Position numbers and translations under genes: made by a program | In this document: piece by piece, positions 1 through 11,797 of the stretch | Numbering within the stretch: the stretch's first letter is position 1 | Layout of the letters: each line of letters starts with the position of its first letter | The notes under the pieces: generated by a model | What the model was told of the DNA's origin: nothing | The model's database searches: none | The model's input: the letters and a program-made list of their open reading frames with translations, nothing else | DNA from: Thiohalocapsa sp964524185 | GTDB taxonomy: Bacteria > Pseudomonadota > Gammaproteobacteria > Chromatiales > Chromatiaceae | Length of the DNA stretch: 64,000 nucleotides | Direction: 5' to 3' | NCBI GenBank assembly: GCA_964524185.1 | Contig: CAZGCI010000005.1 | Coordinates: 15,870 to 79,869 of the forward strand

Positions 1-84
1 AACCGGTTGCACCGGTTCAGCGTTACGATCAACGGGGCCCAGTGGCTGCTGCTGGCGGCAGCGCTCGTGTTGGTGCTGCTGTGA
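1..84 (+). CDS. C-terminal end of a membrane protein (partial)
   Basis: An open frame enters from the left edge and stops with TGA at 82-84. The 27 visible residues end in a strongly hydrophobic Leu/Ala/Val stretch, as in the last transmembrane helix of an integral membrane protein. Too little is present to name a family. It is followed by a 55-bp gap and the EamA transporter in the same direction. Confidence 0.5.
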   Translation, partial: NRLHRFSVTINGAQWLLLAAALVLVLL

Positions 85-139
85 GCGCGGTTTACGCCGA
101 CGGCTGTAGGGTCGCCAGTGAAGCGACTCCAATGCCAGC

Positions 140-1117
140 GTGAGACGAGTCGAGTTGGACGTGGGTGTCACCGGACTCCGTCATGGCATGGGCGCTTGGC
201 TGAGCCTGGCCGCCCTCACGGGCATGTGGGGCTCGGCCTTCCTATTCACGAAGGTGGCCGTGGGCGCGCTACCCGTCGCCTGGGTGGTGACGGTCCGGCT
301 CGGTATCGGGGCCGCGCTGCTGGTGCTGATTGCTTGGCTCATGGGCCGTAGCCTGCCGCGGGGTGGGCGGCTGTGGCTGTTTTTCGGTCTCATTGCCCTG
401 CTGGGTAACCTGCTGCCGTTCTCACTCATCACCTGGGGCCAGCAGACCATCGACAGCGGTCTTGCGGGCATCCTGATGGCCATCATGCCGCTTGCAACGC
501 TCGGACTTGCGCACGTCTTCGTGCCGGGCGAGCGGCTAACCGGCCCCCGGGTGGCCGGATTCCTGACTGGCTTCGCGGGCGTGGTGGTGCTGGTGGGCCC
601 GGAGGCGCTCCTGGCGGTCGGGGGCGAGGCGCAGCCGTTGCTGCCGATGCTCGCGGTGCTCGCCGGGGCCCTCTGCTACGGCACCTCCGCTATCCTGGCG
701 CGTCTGCGGCCACCGAGCGATGCATTGACTACAGCCGCTGCGACCATTGGGCTGGCGGCACTGCTGTCGGTACCGCTTGGGATGCTGGGGGGATTCGGCG
801 GCGTTGCTGAGAGTCGGTCCGATGTGCTGACCGCCGACCTGTTGCTTGCGCTGGCCTTCCTCGGGGTTTTCTCAACGGCGACGGCCATGGTGCTGTACTT
901 CCGGCTCATCCGCAGCGCGGGACCTTCCTTTACATCCCAGCTCAACTACTTGATTCCGTTGTGGGCGGTGTTGGTTGGTGTGCTTTTTCTCGGCGAGCAG
1001 CCAACGCTCGGACATCTGGTCGGCCTGGCGCTGATTTTGGCCGGCGTCCTCTGGTCGCGTCGGCTGCCGCGACGGCCGGCACCGGGCGCCGCGCTGGCTA
1101 CTCGAACAAGTCCCTGA
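140..1117 (+). CDS. EamA/DMT-family transporter
   Basis: An integral membrane protein of the drug/metabolite transporter superfamily, probably an exporter of small metabolites; the substrate cannot be told. The protein is almost entirely hydrophobic with about ten predicted helices arranged as two EamA halves. The family signature MWGSAFLFTKVAVG lies in the first helix, and the second half ends in a LGHLVGLALILAGV-type helix with a short basic tail. The GTG at 140 gives 325 residues. An in-frame ATG at 188 removes 16 residues and places the first helix nearer the N-terminus, as is usual for the family; neither start has a clear ribosome binding site. The stop overlaps the convergent gene at 1098-1652 by 20 bp. 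Confidence 0.85.
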   Translation: MRRVELDVGVTGLRHGMGAWLSLAALTGMWGSAFLFTKVAVGALPVAWVVTVRLGIGAALLVLIAWLMGRSLPRGGRLWLFFGLIALLGNLLPFSLITWGQQTIDSGLAGILMAIMPLATLGLAHVFVPGERLTGPRVAGFLTGFAGVVVLVGPEALLAVGGEAQPLLPMLAVLAGALCYGTSAILARLRPPSDALTTAAATIGLAALLSVPLGMLGGFGGVAESRSDVLTADLLLALAFLGVFSTATAMVLYFRLIRSAGPSFTSQLNYLIPLWAVLVGVLFLGEQPTLGHLVGLALILAGVLWSRRLPRRPAPGAALATRTSP

Positions 1118-1652
1118 ACGCCTTCCGGAAACGCTTGTAGGCATCCCAGCCGTCCTTGTCCATGACTTGATCGATGACCCAGCGGTTCTCGTCCTGGAGC
1201 CCCATGAGTTGCTGGATCTCGAAGCCCAGGTGGCGTAGGAAGCTGTAGGAGGGCCCGTCGGCGTCCAAGTTGAACTCGGCATACTCGCCAGAGCGCTCGT
1301 TGAGCCGCTGGATGAAGGGCGAGCCGTAGTCGGCCGGTCCCAATAGGTCTTGGCTGTTGTCCTGCACATGCTCGACGGCCTTCCTCGCTATGGCGGTGAT
1401 GAGCTCGCGTCGCTGATCATCGTCCAGCACTTGGTGGGCTAGCCGGTCGGCGATCTGGATCAGGAAGATGAGGTATTCCTGGATGACCAGCATGCGCTGG
1501 GCGTCGTCGCGATAGACGAAGCGCTCGCAGTGCAGGGTGATGGCCTTGTCGGTGCCAATGCGGAAAGCGATGAAGGCCAGTGCGCCGCCGATGTCCGTCA
1601 GCGAGCGGTCAATGTCCTCGTTTTGCCAATGGCTCTTGATGCGCAGCGCCAT
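1098..1652 (-). CDS. Conserved hypothetical protein, alpha-helical
   Basis: I do not recognise this 184-residue protein. It looks soluble and mainly helical, with no signal peptide or membrane segment. It has a charged N-terminus (MALRIKSHWQNEDIDRSL), a central stretch rich in Arg/Asp/Gln, and an aromatic C-terminus. The ATG at 1652 is preferred over upstream in-frame codons because the upstream extension is low-complexity and Arg/Ser/Pro-rich, and a GGAG lies about 14 bases before it. The gene is divergent from the gene at 1854 and convergent with the EamA transporter. Confidence 0.7.
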   Translation of the reverse strand: MALRIKSHWQNEDIDRSLTDIGGALAFIAFRIGTDKAITLHCERFVYRDDAQRMLVIQEYLIFLIQIADRLAHQVLDDDQRRELITAIARKAVEHVQDNSQDLLGPADYGSPFIQRLNERSGEYAEFNLDADGPSYSFLRHLGFEIQQLMGLQDENRWVIDQVMDKDGWDAYKRFRKAFRDLFE

Positions 1653-1853
1653 GATGGAAGGCTCCGTGTCGTGCTTTTGTGTTGCCGCAGGGGAGGTGGG
1701 GACGGAAGCACGTGCCCCAACACTCCGGCGCGAGGGTGCAACTTGTTGCCGCCGGCCGGGTTGAACTGCTACCGTTTTACCCGACAATTTTACTCAGGAA
1801 TAGTGACTACCACCGGCGCTGGTCCTGCGCTGGTGCCCTTCGAGGTAGCCCGG

Positions 1854-2903
1854 ATGAAGCCGAATGAGCTCGCAACCCTTGCCGAGGCCGTGCAGTACAA
1901 CTGCCATGTCTCCGACGCACGCCATGGCGGTGACTACTCCCTGTGCGTGTACCTGATGAAGATGCGCGAATACTACCGCTGGGAGCAAAAGCTGCCCTAC
2001 GGCGCCCCCCTGGGCAAGGACGCGGTGGGCGACTGGCTTCAGGCACGCGAGCAACTCTGGGAGGGTCTAGAAGAGGCTGAGCTGCGCCCGGTCAGTGTGA
2101 ATGGGCGCGCCTTCGACCCCTTCGACGCAGACGCCATCAACGCGTCGCTCGGCGAAGCCGGACTGGTCTACAGCAGCGGTCTTGGCAATCGCGCCAAGCC
2201 GCATTTTTTCCTCGGGCGGCTGGAACAGCGCGTCAGTCGCGCCGGCTACACCGTCTACGTCGCCGCCGGCGAGTACGCCCGCGACCTCACCGCCCCGCCG
2301 GCCATGACCCTCGGCAACAGCATTTTCCTGCGCCGGGAATCCCTGCGCCGGATGCTGTGGGAGAAATTGGAGAGTTGGCGCTGGAATCGCCCGGATAATG
2401 CACTCGGGCGCGCCTTTGCCTGCTACGACTTCGATGCGGACCTGGAGAGCTCGCTGGACGCCATGACCGACCGCGAGATCGACAACACGTTGCTCCACGA
2501 GCAGGGCGAGTACGAGGCAGGGCAGTTGCTGGATGACGGCGCTTGGAACGCCATGCTCGCGGCCATCGTCGGCACGCCCGCAGAGCTGATGGCCCGCGCT
2601 GTGCGCGACCACCTGGCCGACGCCCTGGTGACCCTGCCACACCTCGCCGAGCAGGCTGATGCACCGGCGCTGCACTTTTACGTCGGCAACCTCAACGCCA
2701 TGCGTAAGCATCTCTTCCCAGGCCTGCTGCCCGCCTACGATGCTTGGCGTGAAGGTGGCGGCACGGAGCAGCTGGCGGCTGTCGCGGCGACGGGCTGCGA
2801 GCATTGGCTCAGCCTGGGGCGGGAGATGGTTGCGCACCATCGCGCAGGCGCGGCGGATTTGGCCTCTGAGCTGCGAGCCTTGGCGGAGGGGCGGCTGTTA
2901 TAA
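1854..2903 (+). CDS. Conserved hypothetical protein, Sfum_1244-like (DUF6866)
   Basis: A 349-residue soluble protein of unknown function. The N-terminal part (CHVSDARHGGDYSLCVYLMKMREYYRWE in outline) resembles the proteobacterial family named after Sfum_1244; this is recalled from family patterns, not searched. No catalytic motif, signal peptide or membrane segment is apparent. The start is well supported: GAGGT lies seven bases before ATG 1854. The frame stays open far upstream, but that part overlaps the divergent gene's promoter region and is not protein-like. The gene stands alone between divergent and convergent neighbours. Confidence 0.75.
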   Translation: MKPNELATLAEAVQYNCHVSDARHGGDYSLCVYLMKMREYYRWEQKLPYGAPLGKDAVGDWLQAREQLWEGLEEAELRPVSVNGRAFDPFDADAINASLGEAGLVYSSGLGNRAKPHFFLGRLEQRVSRAGYTVYVAAGEYARDLTAPPAMTLGNSIFLRRESLRRMLWEKLESWRWNRPDNALGRAFACYDFDADLESSLDAMTDREIDNTLLHEQGEYEAGQLLDDGAWNAMLAAIVGTPAELMARAVRDHLADALVTLPHLAEQADAPALHFYVGNLNAMRKHLFPGLLPAYDAWREGGGTEQLAAVAATGCEHWLSLGREMVAHHRAGAADLASELRALAEGRLL

Positions 2904-3070
2904 CCCAGTGCAGCGCGCCGATGCCTGGAGCATCGACAGCACGAGTCGCGCGACCCCCCTAGCGTCGACCACTATCATCGAGCGCGCCGACTGCGCCGGC
3001 CGCTGTGTCTGCCGCAGACGGTCCTGCCCCGACGCGGGTCGTTCCCGTGCAAGCCCCGAGGTCATCCGGG

Positions 3071-6835
<3,765 letters not shown>

Positions 6836-7000
6836 AGCGTTACTGCCGATGGGCTGGGATAGGTTTCCGGTGAGGCCCGCGGGGCGGGGTTTCGGTCGGG
6901 CGGATCGCGTTGCTCGTGAGGCGCAGGGACGCATCAAGGTGCCCAGTCCGACCTTCGCGAGACGGCGTCGGCTGTAGGAGCGGGCTAAGCCGGTAGCATC

Positions 7001-7327
7001 TCAGCCGCGATTGAGCTTGCGCAGGTAGCGCGGGTCTTGCTCGTGTCCGTCCCAGATGACGGGCTTTTCCAGCCATTTCTGGATGAAGGCCCAGGATGCC
7101 TGGTAGCCGTCGTGGTTCAGGCTGCAGGCAGAGCAGTCCTTGCGCTTGAGCCCGTTCTTGTCCTCGAACACCTGGTAGGGTCCCGGGCACTCGTACGCGA
7201 TGAGGGGACAATAACAAAACAGGCAGTTGAATTCCCGCTTGACGCCTGGGTGACAGGGCAGGAACGGGCAGTCGTGGTTGGTAAAGCCCTTGAAAGCCTC
7301 GTTGGTCGTGGTGTCTTTTGGTTGCAT
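7001..7327 (-). CDS. Small cysteine-rich protein (PF04071-type)
   Basis: A 108-residue cytoplasmic protein with a dense Cys pattern: HDCPFLPCHPG, FNCLFCYCPL, YECPGPY and KDCSACSLNH. This matches the 'cysteine-rich small domain' (zf-like, PF04071), which probably binds a metal and has no firmly assigned activity; members are often encoded near cobalamin biosynthesis genes. Here it lies between cobQ and metH on the same strand, 165 bp upstream of metH, which supports a B12-linked role by inference. ATG 7327 (MQPKDTTTNEAF) is chosen because the upstream extension is Arg/Pro-rich and not conserved-looking. Confidence 0.85.
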   Translation of the reverse strand: MQPKDTTTNEAFKGFTNHDCPFLPCHPGVKREFNCLFCYCPLIAYECPGPYQVFEDKNGLKRKDCSACSLNHDGYQASWAFIQKWLEKPVIWDGHEQDPRYLRKLNRG

Positions 7328-7588
7328 GGGTCGCGGAATCTGCGGTGGCCGAAGCTCGGTAACAATGCGCGGCTGCAATGAGGGTGGCTGCACTGCAAGC
7401 AGGTAAGGGCATCGGCGCCGCGGCCAAGCCGCACGCGCTCGCAACGGTGCGCTGCGCGAGCAACTTGACCGCCATTCGGCCGGGGCGGCGGTCGCTTCCA
7501 GCTGCCGGCTGCGCTCGGCTTTTGGCGTGCTTCGGGCGCGGCCCGTGTCTGATCGCCGCTTACGCTGAACCGCCAACTAGAACAGCCG

Positions 7589-7798
7589 ATGGAAGCCCTC
7601 AAGCGCTACACCGTCGCCGATCTGCTCGTCCAACCGGACGAGCGCGTCGAGCTCATCGACGGCGAGATCGTCCGCCGCCCCATGGTCCGTGGCGAGCAGG
7701 GCATGGCGCAAGGCGCCGCCCGCGAGGAGCTGGGAACCTTCAACCGCAAGTCCGGCCTAGTCGGCTGGTGGATCGCCACCGAGGGCCGCGACGATTGA
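7589..7798 (+). pseudogene. Truncated Uma2-family (DUF820) N-terminal fragment
   Basis: The 69-residue frame begins like Uma2/DUF820 PD-(D/E)XK nucleases: a short N-terminal helix, then VELIDGEIVRRPMVRG, and later FNRKSGLVGWWIATE, which normally sits about 60-80 residues in. It stops there, so the catalytic core and C-terminal half (about 120 residues) are missing. The fragment is therefore a dead remnant. It is not the missing part of the intact Uma2 gene at 8478-9071, which lies on the opposite strand and has its own N-terminus. Confidence 0.7.
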
Positions 7799-7884
7799 TC
7801 TCGGGTACATCCTGGGCGGTTGATGCCGCGGGCTTGCTGCTTTCCCGAGCTTCTTGACCCGGCAACGTGCCGCGATTACTGTGC

Positions 7885-7903
7885 GGTAAGGATATTCCTT
7901 ACC
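7885..7903. promoter_or_regulatory. Perfect palindrome upstream of antitoxin gene
   Basis: GGTAAGGATATTCCTTACC has 8-bp perfect arms around a 3-bp centre and ends 10 bp before the ATG of the AbrB-type antitoxin gene. Antitoxins of this class usually repress their own operon by binding such palindromes, so this is the probable operator. The inference rests on position and symmetry only. Confidence 0.6.
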
Positions 7904-7913
7904 CGCGGGTGTT

Positions 7914-8132
7914 ATGGTGATTACCAGCAAACTGACGCGCAAGGCGCAGACAACCGTTCCGCAGCCCGTGCGTGCCGCGCTGAACCTTGAGCCTGGAGAC
8001 GCGTTGGAGTACCGCATCGAAGCCGGCCGCGTGATCCTAACCAAGCACGCCGACGCGTCCGCGGACGACCCCTTCCGCACCTTCGACGAATGGCACTCGC
8101 AGGCCGATGCCGAGGCCTATGCCGACCTTTAG
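7914..8132 (+). CDS. AbrB/MazE-type antitoxin (orphan)
   Basis: A 72-residue protein with an N-terminal swapped-hairpin AbrB fold, MVITSKLTRKAQTTVPQPVRAALNLEPGDALEY, then an acidic C-terminal tail (residues about 45-72) of the kind that wraps a toxin. It should be a DNA-binding antitoxin that represses its own operon. Its stop overlaps the start of a MazF/PemK-like frame by 14 bases, the usual arrangement in such operons, but that toxin frame collapses after about 15 residues. The antitoxin is therefore an orphan. A perfect palindrome lies directly upstream. Confidence 0.85.
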   Translation: MVITSKLTRKAQTTVPQPVRAALNLEPGDALEYRIEAGRVILTKHADASADDPFRTFDEWHSQADAEAYADL

Positions 8133-8166
8133 CCAGGGCGATGTCGTCAAGGCCCCGTTCCCCTGT
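8119..8166 (+). pseudogene. MazF/PemK-like toxin, N-terminal stub
   Basis: ATG 8119 overlaps the antitoxin stop and encodes MPTFSQGDVVKAPFP, matching the 'GDVV.VPFP' opening of PemK/MazF ribonuclease toxins. After this proline the sequence loses all resemblance and runs into DNA that reads as a ParE/RelE C-terminus on the other strand. About 95 residues of toxin are missing, so no active toxin can be made. Confidence 0.55.
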
Positions 8167-8326
8167 CCATCGCGTCGTGCAGTGCGCGAATCACCTGCAC
8201 GTCTCGGTCCGGCCCGATGCGATCGACGATCAGATGTCGGCCGGGGCGCCCCGGCTTGGCAATGTGATTTGCTCCGAACGCCCGGCAGGATCTCATACCG
8301 TACCCGGCTCGCGGGGTGCTCGGGAT
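8147..8326 (-). pseudogene. ParE/RelE-type toxin, C-terminal remnant
   Basis: On the minus strand the frame ends in GRHLIVDRIGPDRDV followed by QVIRALHDAMDR. This closely resembles the last two beta-strands and helix of ParE/RelE toxins ('HLI.YR...D..EVIRVLH..MD'). The N-terminal half of the toxin and any partner antitoxin are absent. It abuts the MazF-like stub and so marks a deletion or recombination junction near 8165. Confidence 0.5.
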
Positions 8327-8330
8327 CAAG

Positions 8331-8477
8331 CGCTTGGCGGGGCTCCGGCTCAAGGTGCATGCGGGCTCGGCGCAGGTCCGTCCCGTCAGCGCCGGCGTGC
8401 CCTGGCTCGGCTTCGTGCTCTATCCGACGCACCGGCTGGTCAAGGCGCGCAAGCGCTCGTCACGCGGCGCTGAGGGC
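8331..8477 (+). pseudogene. Reverse transcriptase C-terminal remnant
   Basis: The plus-strand frame reads LRLKVHAGSAQVRPV then GVPWLGFVLYPTHRLVKARK. The motif 'G.P.LGF..YP.HR..K.R' is typical of the region after the catalytic core of retron- or DGR-like reverse transcriptases. The YxDD core and everything upstream are missing, and the frame degenerates after about 8453. No template repeat, accessory Avd gene or variable repeat was seen nearby. Confidence 0.45.
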
Positions 8478-9071
8478 CTACTCGGTAAGGTCTGGCAGCC
8501 CCTTGAGCACCTGCTCCCAGTCGATGTCCACGCCGGGGCAGGCACGGCAGTCGGACCGCCCCCGCAGCTCCTGCACCACTGGGCGGGCATAGGCGCCGCT
8601 GGCGAGCCGGTAGATGATGACCAGCCGGTCCACCGGATGCACCAGCCAGTACTCCTGAACACCATGGCGCTCGTAGAGCGCGAGCTTGCGCACCTGGTCG
8701 TGGCCGGCGGTCTTGGGCGACAGCACCTCGATGACCCAGTCGGGTGCGCCACGGCAGCCTTTGTCGTCCAGCTTGCGCGGGTCGCAGACGACGCTGATGT
8801 CGGGCTGGACTACGGTGCGCACCGCTGCGTCGGCCTCGTCCCCGTCCGGCAGGCGGACATCGAACGGGGCGACGTTGACCTCGCAGCCGCTGCCGTCCAG
8901 TGCGTCGGCGGCCGCGCGCGCCAGCTCGAATACGAGCCGCTGATGTTGCCGGGTGGGCGCCGGCGCCATGGCGTAGGCGACGCCGTCGATGAGCTCGAAG
9001 CGCTGGTCATCCGGCCAGGTGCAGTAGTCGCCGTAGGTGTGCGGCTCCGGGTCGCGCAGGGACAGAGACAT
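8478..9071 (-). CDS. Uma2-family endonuclease (DUF820)
   Basis: A 197-residue intact member of the Uma2/DUF820 family, predicted PD-(D/E)XK-fold nucleases of unknown role that are abundant in cyanobacteria and Chromatiales. Visible motifs in order are FELIDGVAYAM, DVRLPDG, QPDISVVCDP (the conserved Asp), APDWVIEVLSP (the acidic active-site strand) and the helix KLALYERHGVQEYWLVHP. The length is normal. It lies between cobQ and the debris at 7.6-8.5 kb. A second, truncated relative lies at 35443-35688 with a nearly identical GHDQVRKLALYERHGV segment. Confidence 0.9.
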   Translation of the reverse strand: MSLSLRDPEPHTYGDYCTWPDDQRFELIDGVAYAMAPAPTRQHQRLVFELARAAADALDGSGCEVNVAPFDVRLPDGDEADAAVRTVVQPDISVVCDPRKLDDKGCRGAPDWVIEVLSPKTAGHDQVRKLALYERHGVQEYWLVHPVDRLVIIYRLASGAYARPVVQELRGRSDCRACPGVDIDWEQVLKGLPDLTE

Positions 9072-9170
9072 AACGTCGACACTCCAGATGGATTCCGGGC
9101 GTCAGTATCGGCAAGACGCTCGGGCGCGGCAACTCGGGTGACGCCGGTCCGCCGTGCCGGTCAAAGACGA

Positions 9171-10748
9171 TCAACGCGCCAGTTGCAACAGGGCATCCAG
9201 GTCCAGATTGGCCTCGATGTGGTCGGCCAGGTCGTCTAGCGCCTGCTCGATGCGGGCGTGGAAGTCGAGCTGCGCGGCCCTGGCACCCATTTGCTGCAGC
9301 CAGTGGGCGCGGAAGGCGTCGCCGGAGAAGATGCCGTGCAGGTAACCGCCCATGACGCGGCCTTGGTGACCGACGGCGCCTTCCGCGCGGCTGCTGCCGT
9401 CGGCGTTGGCGAGCCGCAGCCAGGGTTGTTGCAGTCCGGGGCCGGTGGTGCGGCCCATGTGCATCTCGTAACCCTGCACCGGGCAGCCGCTGATGCCGTC
9501 GGTGGCGGCGAGGTCGATCAGGCGCTTATCGCCGCCGATCTCGGTCTCAAGGTCGAGCAAGCCGAGCCCGGGCGTGTCGCCGGGTGCACCCTCGATGCCC
9601 TGGGGGTCGCGCACGACGCGCCCGAGCATCTGGAAGCCGGCGCAGAGTCCAACCACCCGCCCACCCCGGCGCACGTGGGCGAGGATGTCGATGTCCCAGC
9701 CCTCTTTGCGCAGGAGGTCCAGATCCGCGCGTGTGGCCTTGGAGCCGGGCAGGATCACGACATCGGTGTCCGCTGGCAGTGCCTGGCCCGGCATCAGCCA
9801 GCGCAGATTCACCGCGGGCTCGGCGGCGAGCGGGTCCATGTCGTCGAAGTTGGCGACCCGCGAAAGCCGCGGAACGGCGATGTTCAGCCTGCCGGTGTCG
9901 GCCCAGGCCTGCTCCGCCGGGCGCTCCAGTGCGAGGGAGTCCTCGGCGGGTAGCCGCGAGGCTCCCTCGAACCAACGCACGACGCCGAGGAAGGGCCAGC
10001 CGGTGTGTTGGGTGATGGTCTCGCAGGCGGGCTCGAACAGCGAGAAATCGCCGCGAAACTTGTTCACCAGGTAGCCGACGACGCGCGCGCGATCGGCGGG
10101 GTCCAACAGCAGCCAGGTCCCCACCAGGTGCGACATGGTGCCGCCCTTGTCCAGATCGCCGACGAAGACCACGGGGACGTCGGCGCGTTCGGCGAAATAC
10201 ATGTTGGTGATGTCGCTCGCGCGCAGATAGATCTCTGCGCCGCTGCCGGCACCCTCCACCAGCACCAGGTCGGCCTCGGCGCAGAGGCGCTCGAAGCTGT
10301 CGAGGATGGCCGGCATCATGCCCTGGCGCATCTGGTGATAGACGCGCGCCGGGCAGTTGCCCAGCGCCCGCCCGCGCAGCACAACTTGCGAACCGATGTT
10401 GGTCTGGGGCTTCAGCAGCACCGGGTTCATATGAATCGACGGCGGCGCGCCACAGGCGCGGGCCTGCAGCGCCTGGGCGCGGCCGATCTCGCCGCGGGGC
10501 CGCTCGCCATCCGCACCGGGTGGGGCGTCCGTGTCCTCGGTGACGGCAGCGTTGTTGCTCATGTTCTGCGCCTTGAATGGCCGCACCACTAGCCCGCGCC
10601 GGGTGTAAGCGCGGCACAGACCGGCCACGAGCAGGCTCTTGCCGACGTCGGAGGCGGTGCCCTGAATCATCAGCGTGCGTGCACGACGGGGGCCGTGGTC
10701 CGCCAGCGGCGGCAGTTGCAGGTCTAGGCTCGGCGGGGTGTCCGGCAT
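9171..10748 (-). CDS. cobQ: Cobyric acid synthase
   Basis: CobQ (CbiP) amidates the b, d, e and g carboxylates of adenosylcobyrinic acid a,c-diamide, using glutamine and ATP, in cobalamin synthesis. The 525-residue protein has the N-terminal BioD-like ATPase domain (MIQGTASDVGKS P-loop, FKAQNMSNNA) and a C-terminal class-I glutamine amidotransferase domain with nucleophile Cys in GLCAGFQML and His in GYLHGIF. The start at 10748 adds about 20 residues before the usual N-terminus and has no strong ribosome binding site; shorter starts are possible. No other cobalamin synthesis gene is in the window, but metH and the Cys-rich protein lie downstream on the same strand. Confidence 0.97.
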   Translation of the reverse strand: MPDTPPSLDLQLPPLADHGPRRARTLMIQGTASDVGKSLLVAGLCRAYTRRGLVVRPFKAQNMSNNAAVTEDTDAPPGADGERPRGEIGRAQALQARACGAPPSIHMNPVLLKPQTNIGSQVVLRGRALGNCPARVYHQMRQGMMPAILDSFERLCAEADLVLVEGAGSGAEIYLRASDITNMYFAERADVPVVFVGDLDKGGTMSHLVGTWLLLDPADRARVVGYLVNKFRGDFSLFEPACETITQHTGWPFLGVVRWFEGASRLPAEDSLALERPAEQAWADTGRLNIAVPRLSRVANFDDMDPLAAEPAVNLRWLMPGQALPADTDVVILPGSKATRADLDLLRKEGWDIDILAHVRRGGRVVGLCAGFQMLGRVVRDPQGIEGAPGDTPGLGLLDLETEIGGDKRLIDLAATDGISGCPVQGYEMHMGRTTGPGLQQPWLRLANADGSSRAEGAVGHQGRVMGGYLHGIFSGDAFRAHWLQQMGARAAQLDFHARIEQALDDLADHIEANLDLDALLQLAR

Positions 10749-10895
10749 AGGATCGAATCGGCCTTTGAGGTGAGGGATGCGCTTTGGCTAAGCTGAGGGG
10801 CCAAGGGCCAAGGGCCAAGGGCTGTCAGTCAGTGTTGGCGCTAAGGCCAGCTGTCGGAGAACTGCGTTTGAACCATCGGAGCACTCACAACTGTC

Positions 10896-11633
10896 ATGCG
10901 CCAAATCGTGCTGGATACGGAAACCACGGGCCTGGAGCCGCAGGCGGGCCACCGGATCATCGAAATCGGCTGCGTCGAGCTCATCGAGCGCCGTCCAACC
11001 GGTAACAACTTCCACAAGTATCTGCAGCCCGACCGCGAAGTCGACGCCGGCGCCGCGGCGGTGCATGGCATCACCAACGCGTTCCTGGCCGACAAGCCGC
11101 GCTTCGCCGACGTGGTTGAAGAGTTCCTCGACTACTGCAGCGGCGCCGAGTTCGTCATCCACAATGCGCCGTTCGACATCGGCTTTCTGAACCACGAGCT
11201 CAAGCGCTGGCGTACCGACGCGCCGGCCATCGATCAGGTCTGCTCGGTGGCGGACAGCCTCCTGCTCGCCCGCCGGCTGCACCCGGGGCAGCGCAACAGC
11301 CTGGATGCCCTGTGCAAGCGTTACGGCATCGACAACACCGAACGCGATCTCCACGGCGCCCTGCTCGACGCCCGCATCCTCGCCGATGTCTACCTGGCCA
11401 TGACCGGTGGCCAGGTGAGCTTGCATTTGGGCGGGGAGGAGCATGTCGAGAGCGGGCTGCGGCGGGAGGCGGTCCGCCACATTGCCGTACCCCGCGGCAA
11501 GCTCCGGGTCGTGCATGCCAATGCGGGCGAGCTGGCCGCCCACGAGGCCCGGCTCGCCGCCATCCATAAGGCCAGCGGCTGCTGTGTCTGGCGGGCAGAG
11601 CACGCGGGCGAGGCTGACGCCGCTGCCCGATGA
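10896..11633 (+). CDS. dnaQ: DNA polymerase III epsilon subunit (3'-5' exonuclease)
   Basis: This is the proofreading exonuclease of the replicative polymerase, a DEDDh enzyme. Exo I has Asp7 and Glu9 (VLDTETTGLEP), Exo II is HNAPFDIGFLNHEL, and Exo III contains HGALLDARILADVYL with the catalytic His and Asp. At 245 residues it is close to E. coli DnaQ, and the C-terminal extension probably holds the polymerase-alpha binding tail. It is divergent from cobQ, with 147 bp between them containing a short GGGCCAA repeat. rnhA, often next to dnaQ, is not adjacent. Confidence 0.93.
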   Translation: MRQIVLDTETTGLEPQAGHRIIEIGCVELIERRPTGNNFHKYLQPDREVDAGAAAVHGITNAFLADKPRFADVVEEFLDYCSGAEFVIHNAPFDIGFLNHELKRWRTDAPAIDQVCSVADSLLLARRLHPGQRNSLDALCKRYGIDNTERDLHGALLDARILADVYLAMTGGQVSLHLGGEEHVESGLRREAVRHIAVPRGKLRVVHANAGELAAHEARLAAIHKASGCCVWRAEHAGEADAAAR

Positions 11634-11797
11634 TGGTGGTCTCAGCAGGCCCTATGATCCTTTCCTAGTGAGGTTGACCGCTTGAATGCGTAAGGCAATG
11701 CGAATGCCGGTTGGGCTTCAGGCGGGCTCGGCGCGTCAGGCGCTGGATCGGAACTTGCGCGCTGTTGCAGGAGCGGGAACGGACCCCGACGGGCGCC

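Noticed and set aside
6836..7000. Cobalamin or SAH riboswitch upstream of metH
   Set aside because: No B12-box or SAH-riboswitch core could be recognised in the 165-bp leader.
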